Source: JAXLWB01 sp046328715 (lineage in GTDB: Bacteria; Chloroflexota; Anaerolineae; Caldilineales; Caldilineaceae). From it: a stretch of 64,000 nucleotides of DNA. The notes under the pieces are model-generated. The model was not told the origin of the DNA, made no database searches, and saw only the letters and a program-made list of their open reading frames with translations. Positions 8,421 to 17,835 of the stretch are shown one piece after another. Position numbers and translations under genes: made by a program. The DNA is taken from assembly GCA_046328715.1 (NCBI GenBank), contig JAXLWB010000006.1, positions 62,001 through 126,000 of the forward strand, read 5' to 3'. Every line of letters begins with the position of its first letter. Within the stretch, counting starts at the first letter, position 1.

Positions 8421-11400
8421 ATGACAGCCCTTGAGATTCACTGCCTGGGTGTCTTTACCATTCACTTAGATGCGGTACTTGTCACCAATTTCCCAACCGA
8501 TAAAATTCGGGCGCTTCTCCTCTACCTAGCACTTGAAGCAAACCAGCCTCACCGCCGCGAGCAGTTGGCCACTCTGCTCTGGTCAGAGATGGACCAGGCT
8601 AACGCGTTGAACAATCTACGGGTAGCGTTGTACCGCCTGCGTGAGACCTTAGATAAGGTGCAACCGGAATTCAGTGCAAGCCTTTTACAAAGTACACGCC
8701 AAGTTATTCAGCTTAATCCGTCGCTGATTCGCGTCGATGTGCAACGCTTTCAGCGCTTATTGTCGGCATGTAGGACCCATGCGCATGCAGATCTACAACA
8801 CTGTGCCGAATGTCGCAGCCAGCTCATTGAGGCAGTTGACCTCTATCAGGGCGAGTTGTTGGCAAACTTTACCCTGATCGATGCGCCCGTCTTTGAAGAG
8901 TGGTTACTCCTACTTCGTGAAAATCTACACCAACAAGCGCTGGCGTCACTTCACACCCTGGTGCAAAGTTACGAGCTTGAGAATGATCACGAACGAGCTT
9001 ATCTCTACGCCATCCGCCAACTGACACTCGACCCAAGCCGCGAAGAAACCCATCGTTACCTGATGCGCAACCTAGCGCGCCGCGGTCTGCGCAACGAAGC
9101 GCTGGCTCAATATGAGAGCTGCCGTTGCATTCTGCGTGACCAACTCAGCGTTGAGCCGGATCTCGAGACTACTGCACTCTATGAAGAGATTCGCCGAGGT
9201 TTGGATGATAGGATGACAAAAAGAGCAGTTGACCAGATGAACGAAAGCGCAACAACGTTCATGAAAGCAGCGAAGACAACTTCGTCATCCAATCATCCAG
9301 TCATCTTGTCCTCTAATCAGGCAAGGCATGAAGTACCCGAAGTGGCCAAAGTCTACGGGCGCGAGCACGAGTTGGCGCAACTCGAACAATGGCTGGTTCA
9401 CGCTCATTGCCGATTGATCGGACTGCTCGGCATCGGGGGCGTAGGCAAGACGACACTCGCCGCCACAGCCGTGAAAGCGGTTGCTCCCCACTTTGATTCC
9501 GTTATCTGGAGTTCGTTACTCAACGCACCTCCGCTCCATGAACTCTTGAGCGATCTATTGCAACACCTTTCGCAAGAGCGGCTGCAGGAAACGCCCTCGG
9601 GTTTGGACGCACAGCTCGCATTGCTGCTCGACCATCTACGCCAACAGCATTGTCTGTTGATCTTGGACAATTTTGAAAGCATCCTTCACCCCGATCTCCC
9701 AGGCCAGATGCGTTCTGGTTATGAAGGCTATGCACAGTTACTGCGCCAAATGGCAGAGCATCGCCATCAAAGCTGTCTGCTGCTCACCAGCCGCGAGCGA
9801 CCGCAGGGGTTGGCGCGCTGGGCCGAAGATTCACCGTTGGTGCGCTTCCTAGCACTAGAAGGGATTCCGGTCACCGCCGGTCGGGCCATGTTGACGGCGC
9901 GCGGCCTATCCGGCGCAGCGGATGATGCTGCCACCCTGGTCGAACGGTATTCCGGCAACCCACTTGCCCTCAAGTTGGTGGCACAAACAGTGCATGAGCT
10001 TTTTGGAGGTAACATTCGCGCCTTCCTGGTGGATGAAGCACCGATCTTTGATGACATTCGCACCGTTCTCGACCAACAATTTGCGCGTTTGTCCTCGTTG
10101 GAGCAGGAGTTGCTGCTCTGGCTGGCGGTGGAACGAGCACCAATCACCGCAGCGACGCTACGTGCCAACCTGGTGCAACCGCCCCCCATGCCGCGCTTTC
10201 TGGAAGCCTTACGCGCCCTCCAACGCCGATCCCTCCTGGAGAATGTGGGGCAAGGGTTTGCCCTGCAAAATGTCGTGATCGAGTATCTCACCGAACAGTT
10301 GGTTGAACGTATCAGTGAGGAGATTGAAAGCAAATTACGAATTACGAAACACGAATTACAAAATGTCACACTCAACGAAGAACCCATAGCACGTAACTTA
10401 GAGCTCGTCAATGCCTGGTTAAATCGTCACGCCTTGCTCAAAGCCCAAGCCACGGAATCGATCCGACAAAGCCAGTCCCGCCTTTTGCTGCAACCCGTGA
10501 TCGACCGTTTGCTAGCAAAGATGGGCAAAGCTCGCCTGGCGACGCAGATCAAACAATTGCTGACGACCTTGCGTCAATCGGCACCGTTGACCCCTGGTTA
10601 TGCTGGCGGCAACCTGCTCAATCTGCTGCTAGCGCTGGGGATGGATGTGAGCGATTATGACTTCTCGCATCTCTGCGTCTGGCAAGCCTATTTGCGCGAT
10701 GCATATCTACCGGGACTGCAACTAATCGGTGCTGATCTCCGTGATGTTGCCTTTACTCAGAGCGTGGGTACGGTGCAAGGACTACAATTTGACGACACAG
10801 GCGAGTTGATGGGTATCGCTTTGCGGGAAGGGGTATTGGGGCTGTGGCGCGCTCGCACCGGCGAACTGATCAGGCGGATCAGGATGGATGGGCACACCTT
10901 TCACGCCGCCGTTTTGCACAGCAATGGTCAACTGATTGCCCAACGCACGATTCGGCAGACGATCGATTTGGTAGATGTAACGAGCGACCGTCTTCTGCAC
11001 ACCTTGACCGGGCAGTATAGCCCAGTCTGGCAGCTCGCATTTAGCCCAAACGGCCACTATTTAGCCAGTGGACACAGTGGAGGAGAGATTTGTGTTTGGG
11101 AGGTCACCAGCGGACGCCTCTGTGCACAATGGCAAGCCCATGCCACATCGATCACGGCGTTGGCCTTTGCGCCCGACAATCTCCACATCGCTTCGGGTGC
11201 TGTTGATAGCTCGGCTGCGCTTTGGAAGGCCACCACGGCAACGCTGCGCCACACCCTGGCTGGCCACACCGATGAGGTTGCTGCGCTTGGCTTTAGCCCC
11301 GATGGCACAACAGTCATTACAGGCAGCCATGACTTGACCGTGCGTCTGTGGGCGACGGCCGACGGCTCTCTGCTTGCAGTGCTACATGGACACACCAACC

Positions 11401-12647
11401 TCGTTCGCCGCGTCACTGTTGCCCCCAACGGTCGTTGGCTTGCCACGGGTGGCACCGACAACTTTTGCTATTTGTGGGACCTGCAAAGTCGCAAAGTCCA
11501 TCATCTGCTGGCTGACCACGCCGCCCCGATTGAGCAGCTTGCCTTTAGCCCGGATAGTCAAACCGTAGCGGCCTATGACGTGAACGAAACTATTAGTGTC
11601 TGGCTGGTCAGCAGCGGTCAACGGCTGGATTCGTATCGATTGCATCATGCCGGTGTCTATTCACTTGCTTTTAGTTCAGATGGAAGACAGTTGGTCTCTG
11701 GCGGCGCTGATGCGGCCATCTACCTGTGGGATGTCAGCCAGCCAGCGTCTCCCCGAATGATGGCACGGTTGGTGGGCCACCGTTACCGTGTACGCTCCGT
11801 AACGTTTAGTCTGGATAACGAGATAATTGCCAGTGCTGATTATGCAGGTGGCCTGCGTGCGTGGTACAAACCGAACCGCATAACTGGCAAATGGTCGAGT
11901 CGTGAACTGTTAGGAGTGCAGACATCGATTAGCCAAATCGCCATTAGCCCCGATGGACAGTGTCTCGCCAGTAGCAGCGACGATGGTTTGCGCCTATGGT
12001 CACTGACCACAGGTTGCCAAACGCATCTGCTGCAAGGAACAACACTGTCAGCCCGGATGTGTGTTTTCAGTCCAGATGGTCGCTGGCTCGCCAGTGGTCA
12101 TCTGGATCATACCATCTGTATCTGGGCGCTGGATGAGCCGACAGGTATTACCCGGTACCACACTCTCCGTCAGCACACCAATTTGCTCCAGAAGTTGAAC
12201 TTTAGCCCCGATAGCCGCACGCTATTTAGCACCAGTCATGATCACACACTCTGTCGCTGGGATGTGCAAAGCGGCACCTTGCAGGCATGCTGGGCGACCC
12301 AGGGGGCAGCCTATATCGGCCTGGCGATCCAACCAGACGGTCGGCGAATCGCTACCGGCGGCGCAGATCGCACCATTTGGTTGCTGGACAGTGAAAGTGG
12401 TGCGGTCTACAGCGAATGGCACGGTCACACCAACACTATCGAGTCGCTGGACTTTCGCGCCGATGGTCAACTGCTGGCCAGCGCCAGCCAGGATGAAACC
12501 ATCCGCTTGTGGGACGTACACAGCGGCGTCTGCCTGCAAACCCTACGCACCCCCGGCCCCTACGCCGGCATGAACATCACGAGCGTCACTGGAATCAGCG
12601 AAGCGCAGAAGGCGGCGCTCAAGGCGTTAGGGGCGGTGGAGGGGTGA
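8421..12647 (+). CDS. BTAD-NB-ARC-WD40 transcriptional regulator (gene 1)
   Basis: About 1408 residues. Domains in order: an OmpR-type winged helix (1-85; LLYLALEANQPHRREQLATLLW), the BTAD helical domain (about 95-255; SRNAARRGL-type TPRs ending SVEPDLETTALYEEI), a linker holding a palindromic insert, an NB-ARC STAND ATPase (Walker A GIGGVGKTTL near 336, Walker B LLILDNFES near 412), a helical region, then 14 WD40 blades (about 775-1390) that would form two seven-bladed propellers. The tail GPYAGMNITSVTGIS...ALGAVEG is conserved in gene 2. STAND proteins act as ligand-gated ATP switches; the propellers probably sense a ligand or partner. ATG 8421 was preferred to TTG 8388 because the domain starts there; the ribosome site is weak. 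Cytosolic. Target genes unknown. Confidence 0.9.
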   Translation: MTALEIHCLGVFTIHLDAVLVTNFPTDKIRALLLYLALEANQPHRREQLATLLWSEMDQANALNNLRVALYRLRETLDKVQPEFSASLLQSTRQVIQLNPSLIRVDVQRFQRLLSACRTHAHADLQHCAECRSQLIEAVDLYQGELLANFTLIDAPVFEEWLLLLRENLHQQALASLHTLVQSYELENDHERAYLYAIRQLTLDPSREETHRYLMRNLARRGLRNEALAQYESCRCILRDQLSVEPDLETTALYEEIRRGLDDRMTKRAVDQMNESATTFMKAAKTTSSSNHPVILSSNQARHEVPEVAKVYGREHELAQLEQWLVHAHCRLIGLLGIGGVGKTTLAATAVKAVAPHFDSVIWSSLLNAPPLHELLSDLLQHLSQERLQETPSGLDAQLALLLDHLRQQHCLLILDNFESILHPDLPGQMRSGYEGYAQLLRQMAEHRHQSCLLLTSRERPQGLARWAEDSPLVRFLALEGIPVTAGRAMLTARGLSGAADDAATLVERYSGNPLALKLVAQTVHELFGGNIRAFLVDEAPIFDDIRTVLDQQFARLSSLEQELLLWLAVERAPITAATLRANLVQPPPMPRFLEALRALQRRSLLENVGQGFALQNVVIEYLTEQLVERISEEIESKLRITKHELQNVTLNEEPIARNLELVNAWLNRHALLKAQATESIRQSQSRLLLQPVIDRLLAKMGKARLATQIKQLLTTLRQSAPLTPGYAGGNLLNLLLALGMDVSDYDFSHLCVWQAYLRDAYLPGLQLIGADLRDVAFTQSVGTVQGLQFDDTGELMGIALREGVLGLWRARTGELIRRIRMDGHTFHAAVLHSNGQLIAQRTIRQTIDLVDVTSDRLLHTLTGQYSPVWQLAFSPNGHYLASGHSGGEICVWEVTSGRLCAQWQAHATSITALAFAPDNLHIASGAVDSSAALWKATTATLRHTLAGHTDEVAALGFSPDGTTVITGSHDLTVRLWATADGSLLAVLHGHTNLVRRVTVAPNGRWLATGGTDNFCYLWDLQSRKVHHLLADHAAPIEQLAFSPDSQTVAAYDVNETISVWLVSSGQRLDSYRLHHAGVYSLAFSSDGRQLVSGGADAAIYLWDVSQPASPRMMARLVGHRYRVRSVTFSLDNEIIASADYAGGLRAWYKPNRITGKWSSRELLGVQTSISQIAISPDGQCLASSSDDGLRLWSLTTGCQTHLLQGTTLSARMCVFSPDGRWLASGHLDHTICIWALDEPTGITRYHTLRQHTNLLQKLNFSPDSRTLFSTSHDHTLCRWDVQSGTLQACWATQGAAYIGLAIQPDGRRIATGGADRTIWLLDSESGAVYSEWHGHTNTIESLDFRADGQLLASASQDETIRLWDVHSGVCLQTLRTPGPYAGMNITSVTGISEAQKAALKALGAVEG
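9203..9298. repeat. Palindromic insert inside the BTAD/NB-ARC linker of gene 1
   Basis: GGATGATAGGATGAC (9203-9217) pairs with GTCATCCAATCATCC (9284-9298) at 14 of 15 positions. It is read through in frame and encodes the low-complexity linker with TTFMKAAKTTSSSNHP. The second paralog has a different sequence at the same place. It resembles the intergenic repeat at 3410-3461. Confidence 0.7.
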
Positions 12648-12649
12648 GG

Positions 12650-13029
12650 TAGGAAGCAGGTGTGAAGCGGTTCTTTTCGCCCACGGCAAGTGTAATGACC
12701 TCTCGATTCTGGTTATTGTAGCCAAAGTGGGCAGTAAAAGCACCGTTGTCATTCTTGCTGACACATTCCAGTGCCACTTTAACAAAGCAGTTTGTCAATC
12801 GTCTTCCGGGAAGGCTGTAGCTACAGACCTGCTCATATATAGATCCTTCCCGGAAGATTGCAAAATTACTCTGTTAATCGTGCACTAGGCTCGGGTTGAT
12901 GCTGCCTTTTTCGCCAGCACGTTGTGCCTAGGCCCTGACCGGACTCGTAAGCGGTACGCTGTTGCTGGCGATTAACACAGCTAGCGCAACCATCCAACGG
13001 CGGATCTTACGGTATACGTGATGGTTCAT
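12650..13029 (-). pseudogene. Remnant of a secreted-protein gene (signal peptide plus C-terminal 'GYNN' domain piece)
   Basis: On the minus strand an ATG at 13029 with an AAGAAGGAG ribosome site opens a 33-residue reading frame that is a textbook signal peptide (MNHHVYRKIRRW then VALAVLIASNSVPLTS) and stops at 12928. Further along the same strand, about 12790 down to 12650, another frame reads CFVKVALECVSKND, NGAFTAHFGYNNQNREV and AVGEKNRFTPAS. The CV..N.G.ftAhFGYnN pattern is common near the C-termini of large secreted proteins in Chloroflexota and related bacteria. The middle of the gene is gone and a hairpin (12802-12857) lies between. It diverges from the second BTAD-WD40 gene. Confidence 0.65.
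12802..12857. repeat. Short palindrome with 13-bp perfect arms
   Basis: TCTTCCGGGAAGG (12802-12814) and CCTTCCCGGAAGA (12845-12857) are exact reverse complements around a 30-base loop, with CAAT/ATTG flanks extending the symmetry. It lies in the gap within the decayed secreted-protein gene and may be a small palindromic element involved in, or inserted after, its decay. Confidence 0.7.
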
Positions 13030-13078
13030 TTTTGCTCCTTCTTGTACTCAATGTGTTACAACGTGAGCATAGCTGGCG

Positions 13079-13133
13079 ACCGTGCCAAAATCGTTACGAA
13101 CCGGAGCGATGATCATTACAAAGACGGTTCAAT
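13079..13133 (+). promoter_or_regulatory. Direct-repeat promoter of the second BTAD-WD40 gene
   Basis: Units ACCGTGCCAAA (13079), ATCGTTACGAA (13090) and ATCATTACAAA (13112) sit at offsets 0, 11 and 33, with TTCAAT at 13128, exactly as before the first paralog. The site is also between this gene and the divergent secreted-protein remnant, so it may once have controlled both. Confidence 0.7.
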
Positions 13134-13177
13134 TTGATGCTAGCGTATCGATCCCTTACAAGCCAAAGGAGCCAAGG

Positions 13178-16100
13178 ATGTCTCTCCTGACGCTGCGTGG
13201 CCTGGGCCCTCTTGAAGTCGCTTACCAGGCAACGACCGTTACTGCCTTCCCAACCGATAAAATTCGGGCTTTGCTGATCTACCTGGCCCTGGAAAACGAT
13301 CACCCCCATCGCCGCGAACGGCTGGCTGCGCTCTTCTGGCCGGAAATCGCTCAACCGTTGGCAATGAATAACTTGCGCGTGACGCTGTATCGCTTGCGTG
13401 AGACGTTGGATAAAGCGCACCCAGGGCTGGGAGACACGCTGCTCGAAAGTACGCGCCAGACAATCAGGCTACAGCCGACTCTGGTTACGACGGATGTGGC
13501 CAGTTTTCAGGCACTTTTGACGGCCTGTACCCATCATTCCCACGCCCATCCCCACGCCTGCGTGGAATGCCGTAGCCGTCTGGTAGAAGCTGTGGCGCTT
13601 TATCGGGGCGAATTACTAACCGGCTTTAACTTGACCGATGCCCCGGCTTTTGAAGAGTGGCTACTGTTACGCCGCGAAATGTTACACCAGCAAGCATTGG
13701 CCGCCTTTCAGTTGCTGGTACATTCCTATGAGAAGCAGGGTGATGACGACCAAGCACACCACTACGCCAATCGCCAACTAGCGCTCGACCCCTCCCGTGA
13801 AGAAGCCCACCGTCAGCTCATGCGCATTCTCACCCGCCGCGGTCTGCGCAGCGAAGCACTCGCCCAATTTGAAAGTTGCTGTCGCATCTTACACCATGAA
13901 CTCGGGGTCGAGCCGGATCTGGAAACAGTAGCGTTATTTGAGCAGATTCGGGCGGGTACGTTAGACAAGCAGACGCCGGCCACAGGTCGGACAAGACAGG
14001 AAGAGGACTTAGCAGGAGCACAAATCTTCCCATCTCCCCGTTCGGCTGAGCTCGGGAATTCCTCGGGTGCGAAGCCTCTTCTTGTCTCCACTACGCAGCC
14101 AGCAGCAACCGAGGTCCCGGAGACAGGTAGAGTGTACGGTCGGGAGCGGGAACAAACGCAACTGGCAGCCTGGTTGATAGCCGAACGGTGTAAGGTGGTG
14201 GCACTGTTGGGCATTGGCGGTGTGGGGAAAACGACGCTGGCAGCGGCCACAGCCCAAAGCGTGGCAAGCCACTTTGATCGGGTATTCTGGCGGTCGTTAC
14301 TCAACGCGCCACCGTTGGACGAGTTGTTGCGTAACCTACTTCAACGGCTCTCAGGCGAACAATTGCACGATTTACCCACTGCACTAGATAGGCAACTGGC
14401 GTTACTTTTGAATTATCTGCGGCAGCGACGCTGCTTGCTTATACTGGACAACATGGAGAGCTTGCTTCGGCATGACCAACCTGGGCAGATGCGTCCGGGT
14501 TATGAGGGGTATGCGCAGTTGCTACGCCACTTGGCGGAACAGGAACACCACAGTTGTCTCTTGATCACAAGCCGTGAACGGCCCACGGGGATGGCAAACT
14601 GGGAAGAGGACTCGCCCCATGTGCGCACTCTGGCCTTAGAAGGGCTGGGTGAAAGCGAAGGCGAAACGATGTTGCGTGCCCGCGGGGTAAGCGGTTCGCC
14701 AGCCGATGCCAGCGCACTAGTGCGGCGCTATTCCGGCAACCCCCTGGCGCTCAAGCTGGTGGCGCAAACGGTGCAGGAGCTTTTTGGTGGTGATATCCAC
14801 GCCTTTCTCGCTATCGAAGCCCCGATCTTTGATGATATTCGCACGGTTTTGGATCAGCAGTTTGCCCGCCTCTCCGCTCTGGAACAAGAACTCTTGCTCT
14901 GGCTGGCTGTGGAACGAGTGCCAGTCACGGCTGCCAATTTGCGCGACAACCTGGTTGCTCCTCCCCGTATGTCGCAGTTTGTGGAAGCGCTGCGCGCTCT
15001 GCAACGCCGCTCTTTGCTCGAAAGTGCGGGGCAAGGCTTTACCCTACAAAATGTCGTGCTCGAATACCTTACCGAACTGTTGGTCGAACGTATCAGTGCA
15101 GAGATTGTCGGCGAATTACGAAAAGCCTCACCCAACGAAGAACCCATAGGCCGTAATTCAGAACTCATTGATGCCTGGTTAAACCGTCATGCCTTGTTGA
15201 AAGCTCAGGCGACGGAGTCAGTTCGGCAAAGCCAAACCCGCCTGTTGTTGCAACCTGTAATCGACCGCTTGCTGGCCAGGGTGGGCAAAGCCCATCTGGC
15301 GGCGCAGATCGAACGGTTGCTGATGACACTGCGTCACACGGCACCGTTGACGCCTGGCTATGCTGGCGGCAATCTACTCAATCTTTTGCTTGCGCTAGAG
15401 ATCGATCTGAGTAATTACGATTTTTCCAATCTCTGTCTTCGGCAAGCCTATTTGCGCGATGCATACTTGCCCCGTGTCAATCTGGCCGGCGCAGATCTGA
15501 CGGGTGCCATCTTTACTCATAGCATTGGCATCATCCAGGGATTGTGCTTTCACAATGGTAATGACTTAGTGGCCTTGAGCTTCAACGAGGAGGTGTTGGG
15601 GTTATGGCGCGCACATACGGGTGAGCTGATCCAGCGACTTACCAGCGACCCCCACACCTTTCATGTGGCAGTTTTGCATCGTGCCGGTCGGCTTATTGCG
15701 CAGCTCAACGACAATGGGACAATTCATCTGCTCGATGTGCCAAATGATCGTTGCCTTCACACCTTGGCTGGTGATCCCGACGTCACGCGGCTTGTCTTTA
15801 GCCCCGATGGGCAATACGTGGCAACTGGTCATGGTGGGGGGCGCATTTTCGTCTGGGAGGTTGCTAGCGGTCGCTTGTGCGCCGACTGGCAAGCCCATAC
15901 GGACGCGGTCACTGCGTTGGCTTTTGCCCCAGACAATACTTGCCTTGCATCAGGTGCCTTGAGCGGCGCAGTTTGCCTCTGGCAGGTCCCGACAGCCAAG
16001 CTCCTCTATCATCTGGTGGGGCATACCGATCAGGTGATGACGCTCGGCTTTACGCCGGATGGAACGTTGTTGGTCTCCGGTAGCCATGATCGCACCGCAC

Positions 16101-17425
16101 GGCTATGGGAGACTGCCAGCGGCGGCGTGCGCTGTATATTGCAAGGTCATACCCACTTTATTCGTCATCTTGCCATCGCCCCCAATGGCCGTTGGCTGGC
16201 AACAGGGGGTGTCGACCGCTTTATCTATCTGTGGGATCTACAAACCGGCAAAATCCAGCAGATCCTGGCCGACCATGCCGCCCCGGTTGAACAATTTGCC
16301 TTTAGTTTCCTTGAGCAAATCACCTTTAGTCCCGATAGTGAAACCGTCGTCGCCTATGATGTCAACGCAACAATTAGTTTGTGGTCGGTGGTTACCGGTC
16401 AGCGCTTAGATTCCTATCGGCTGCATCATTCCACCATGAATACGCTGGCCTTTAGCCCTGATGGTCGCCATTTAATCGCCGGCGGGGCCGACTGTGCCTT
16501 GTATCTGTGGGACGTCAGCCAACCGGCGAAGGCACAGGTGATCGCACGGCTGGTGGGTCATCGCAAACGGATCGGCACGGTGGCCTTTAGCCCTGACGGT
16601 GCACACATCGCCAGCGGCGACTATGGTGGCGTGATTCGTCTGTGGCACAACCCCAATAGAACCAATCCGCCTGGGAGCAATCTGGCGTTGCTCGGATGTC
16701 AAGGTACGGTGCGCAAAGTCGTCTTTAGCCCGGATGGACAAACCCTCGCCAGCGCCAGCGACGATGGTGTGCGCCTCTGGTCGGTGGCAACCGGGCAGCA
16801 AATATGCTCGCTGCCCGGCCCAAGCCCGTTCGCCAGAAGGTGCGCCTTCAGTCCCGATGGTCGCTGGCTAGCTGGTGTTTATCTGGATCAAACAATCTGT
16901 CTCTGGGCAATGGACGGACAGGCGGACTATCCCTTGCATCACACCATGCGCGCCCATACCAGCATTGTCGAAACATTGCTCTTTAGCCCCGACAGTCGCA
17001 CTCTCTTTAGTAGTGGTTGGGATAATCAGCTTTGCCGTTGGGATGTACAGTGTGGCAGCTTACAAACTACCTGGTTGACCCAGCCGGTTTGTACGGAGCT
17101 AGCCATCCATCCTGATGGTCAATTTTTAGCCGCCGGCGGTGGCGATCACGTAATCCGTCTACGGGATGCGGAAACCGGGCAGGTGTTTAGTGAATGGCAT
17201 GACCACAGCCATGTCATCGCAGCGCTCGACTTTAGCTGCGACGGACGGCTGTTAGCCAGCGCTAGCCATGATAATAGCATCCGGCTCTGGGATGTGGCCA
17301 CGGGCACCTGCTTGCAAACCTTGCGCGCCCCCGGCCCCTACGCTGGCATGAACATCACTGGCGTGACGGGAATTAGCGACGCACAGCGGGCTGCGCTGCG
17401 GGCGCTGGGTGCAGTCGAGAATTAA
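13178..17425 (+). CDS. BTAD-NB-ARC-WD40 transcriptional regulator (gene 2)
   Basis: About 1415 residues, same architecture as gene 1: winged helix (LIYLALENDHPHRRERLAALFW), BTAD domain, NB-ARC (Walker A GIGGVGKTTL near 346, Walker B LLILDNMES near 424), helical region, then 14 WD40 blades (LWDLQTG, LWSVVTG, LWDVATG and so on) and the conserved tail ending ALGAVEN. ATG 13178 was chosen because AAAGGAG lies 6 bases upstream; an open frame extends back to a GTG at 13082, but that would overlap the direct-repeat promoter. One blade has an extra EQFAFSFL copy relative to gene 1, apparently a 24-base tandem duplication. It is a tandem paralog of gene 1, and the stop overlaps the convergent GNAT gene by 4 bases. 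Confidence 0.92.
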   Translation: MSLLTLRGLGPLEVAYQATTVTAFPTDKIRALLIYLALENDHPHRRERLAALFWPEIAQPLAMNNLRVTLYRLRETLDKAHPGLGDTLLESTRQTIRLQPTLVTTDVASFQALLTACTHHSHAHPHACVECRSRLVEAVALYRGELLTGFNLTDAPAFEEWLLLRREMLHQQALAAFQLLVHSYEKQGDDDQAHHYANRQLALDPSREEAHRQLMRILTRRGLRSEALAQFESCCRILHHELGVEPDLETVALFEQIRAGTLDKQTPATGRTRQEEDLAGAQIFPSPRSAELGNSSGAKPLLVSTTQPAATEVPETGRVYGREREQTQLAAWLIAERCKVVALLGIGGVGKTTLAAATAQSVASHFDRVFWRSLLNAPPLDELLRNLLQRLSGEQLHDLPTALDRQLALLLNYLRQRRCLLILDNMESLLRHDQPGQMRPGYEGYAQLLRHLAEQEHHSCLLITSRERPTGMANWEEDSPHVRTLALEGLGESEGETMLRARGVSGSPADASALVRRYSGNPLALKLVAQTVQELFGGDIHAFLAIEAPIFDDIRTVLDQQFARLSALEQELLLWLAVERVPVTAANLRDNLVAPPRMSQFVEALRALQRRSLLESAGQGFTLQNVVLEYLTELLVERISAEIVGELRKASPNEEPIGRNSELIDAWLNRHALLKAQATESVRQSQTRLLLQPVIDRLLARVGKAHLAAQIERLLMTLRHTAPLTPGYAGGNLLNLLLALEIDLSNYDFSNLCLRQAYLRDAYLPRVNLAGADLTGAIFTHSIGIIQGLCFHNGNDLVALSFNEEVLGLWRAHTGELIQRLTSDPHTFHVAVLHRAGRLIAQLNDNGTIHLLDVPNDRCLHTLAGDPDVTRLVFSPDGQYVATGHGGGRIFVWEVASGRLCADWQAHTDAVTALAFAPDNTCLASGALSGAVCLWQVPTAKLLYHLVGHTDQVMTLGFTPDGTLLVSGSHDRTARLWETASGGVRCILQGHTHFIRHLAIAPNGRWLATGGVDRFIYLWDLQTGKIQQILADHAAPVEQFAFSFLEQITFSPDSETVVAYDVNATISLWSVVTGQRLDSYRLHHSTMNTLAFSPDGRHLIAGGADCALYLWDVSQPAKAQVIARLVGHRKRIGTVAFSPDGAHIASGDYGGVIRLWHNPNRTNPPGSNLALLGCQGTVRKVVFSPDGQTLASASDDGVRLWSVATGQQICSLPGPSPFARRCAFSPDGRWLAGVYLDQTICLWAMDGQADYPLHHTMRAHTSIVETLLFSPDSRTLFSSGWDNQLCRWDVQCGSLQTTWLTQPVCTELAIHPDGQFLAAGGGDHVIRLRDAETGQVFSEWHDHSHVIAALDFSCDGRLLASASHDNSIRLWDVATGTCLQTLRAPGPYAGMNITGVTGISDAQRAALRALGAVEN

Positions 17426-17835
17426 CCCGAATTGTGCAACCACTGACCCACCACACGCCCCATGCCGACACCCTGCGGCTCAAAACCACACTTTGCATAG
17501 AGCCCTTGTGCTGTATCAGTAAAAAGGTAGACATGCTGACCCGGCAAACGACCGAGTGCGATCTCGATCATCTTTTTGGCGATGCCTTGCCCGCGAAAGG
17601 GAGTATAGGTCCAAACATCGACCATGTAGGCATTGCAGACACCGTCGCTCAACACGCGCAGGTTGCCGACGATCTCGCCATCGGCAAAGGCAAAGACATT
17701 GACACGGCTGCCCTGCGCCGAAGCCAACATCTGCTCAGGCGTGCGGCCATTGTCAAAATCGTCCTCGGCTACACGTCGCTTGAGTTCCGCCCAGTCCACC
17801 TTGTTGATATCTTCGCTGTAGGTAATTTTTGTCAT
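17422..17835 (-). CDS. GNAT-family N-acetyltransferase
   Basis: 137 residues. The acetyl-CoA-binding signature is seen in YMVDVWTYTPFRGQGIAKKMIEIAL (motif A, R-G-Q-G-I-A), followed by HVYLFTDTAQGLYAKCGFEPQGVGM (motif B, with the usual Y-x-x-x-G-F). The enzyme transfers acetyl from acetyl-CoA to an amine; substrate unknown. Its ATG overlaps the stop of the upstream kinase-like gene as ATGA, which implies translational coupling and explains the lack of its own ribosome site. Its stop overlaps the convergent BTAD-WD40 gene. Confidence 0.9.
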   Translation of the reverse strand: MTKITYSEDINKVDWAELKRRVAEDDFDNGRTPEQMLASAQGSRVNVFAFADGEIVGNLRVLSDGVCNAYMVDVWTYTPFRGQGIAKKMIEIALGRLPGQHVYLFTDTAQGLYAKCGFEPQGVGMGRVVGQWLHNSG

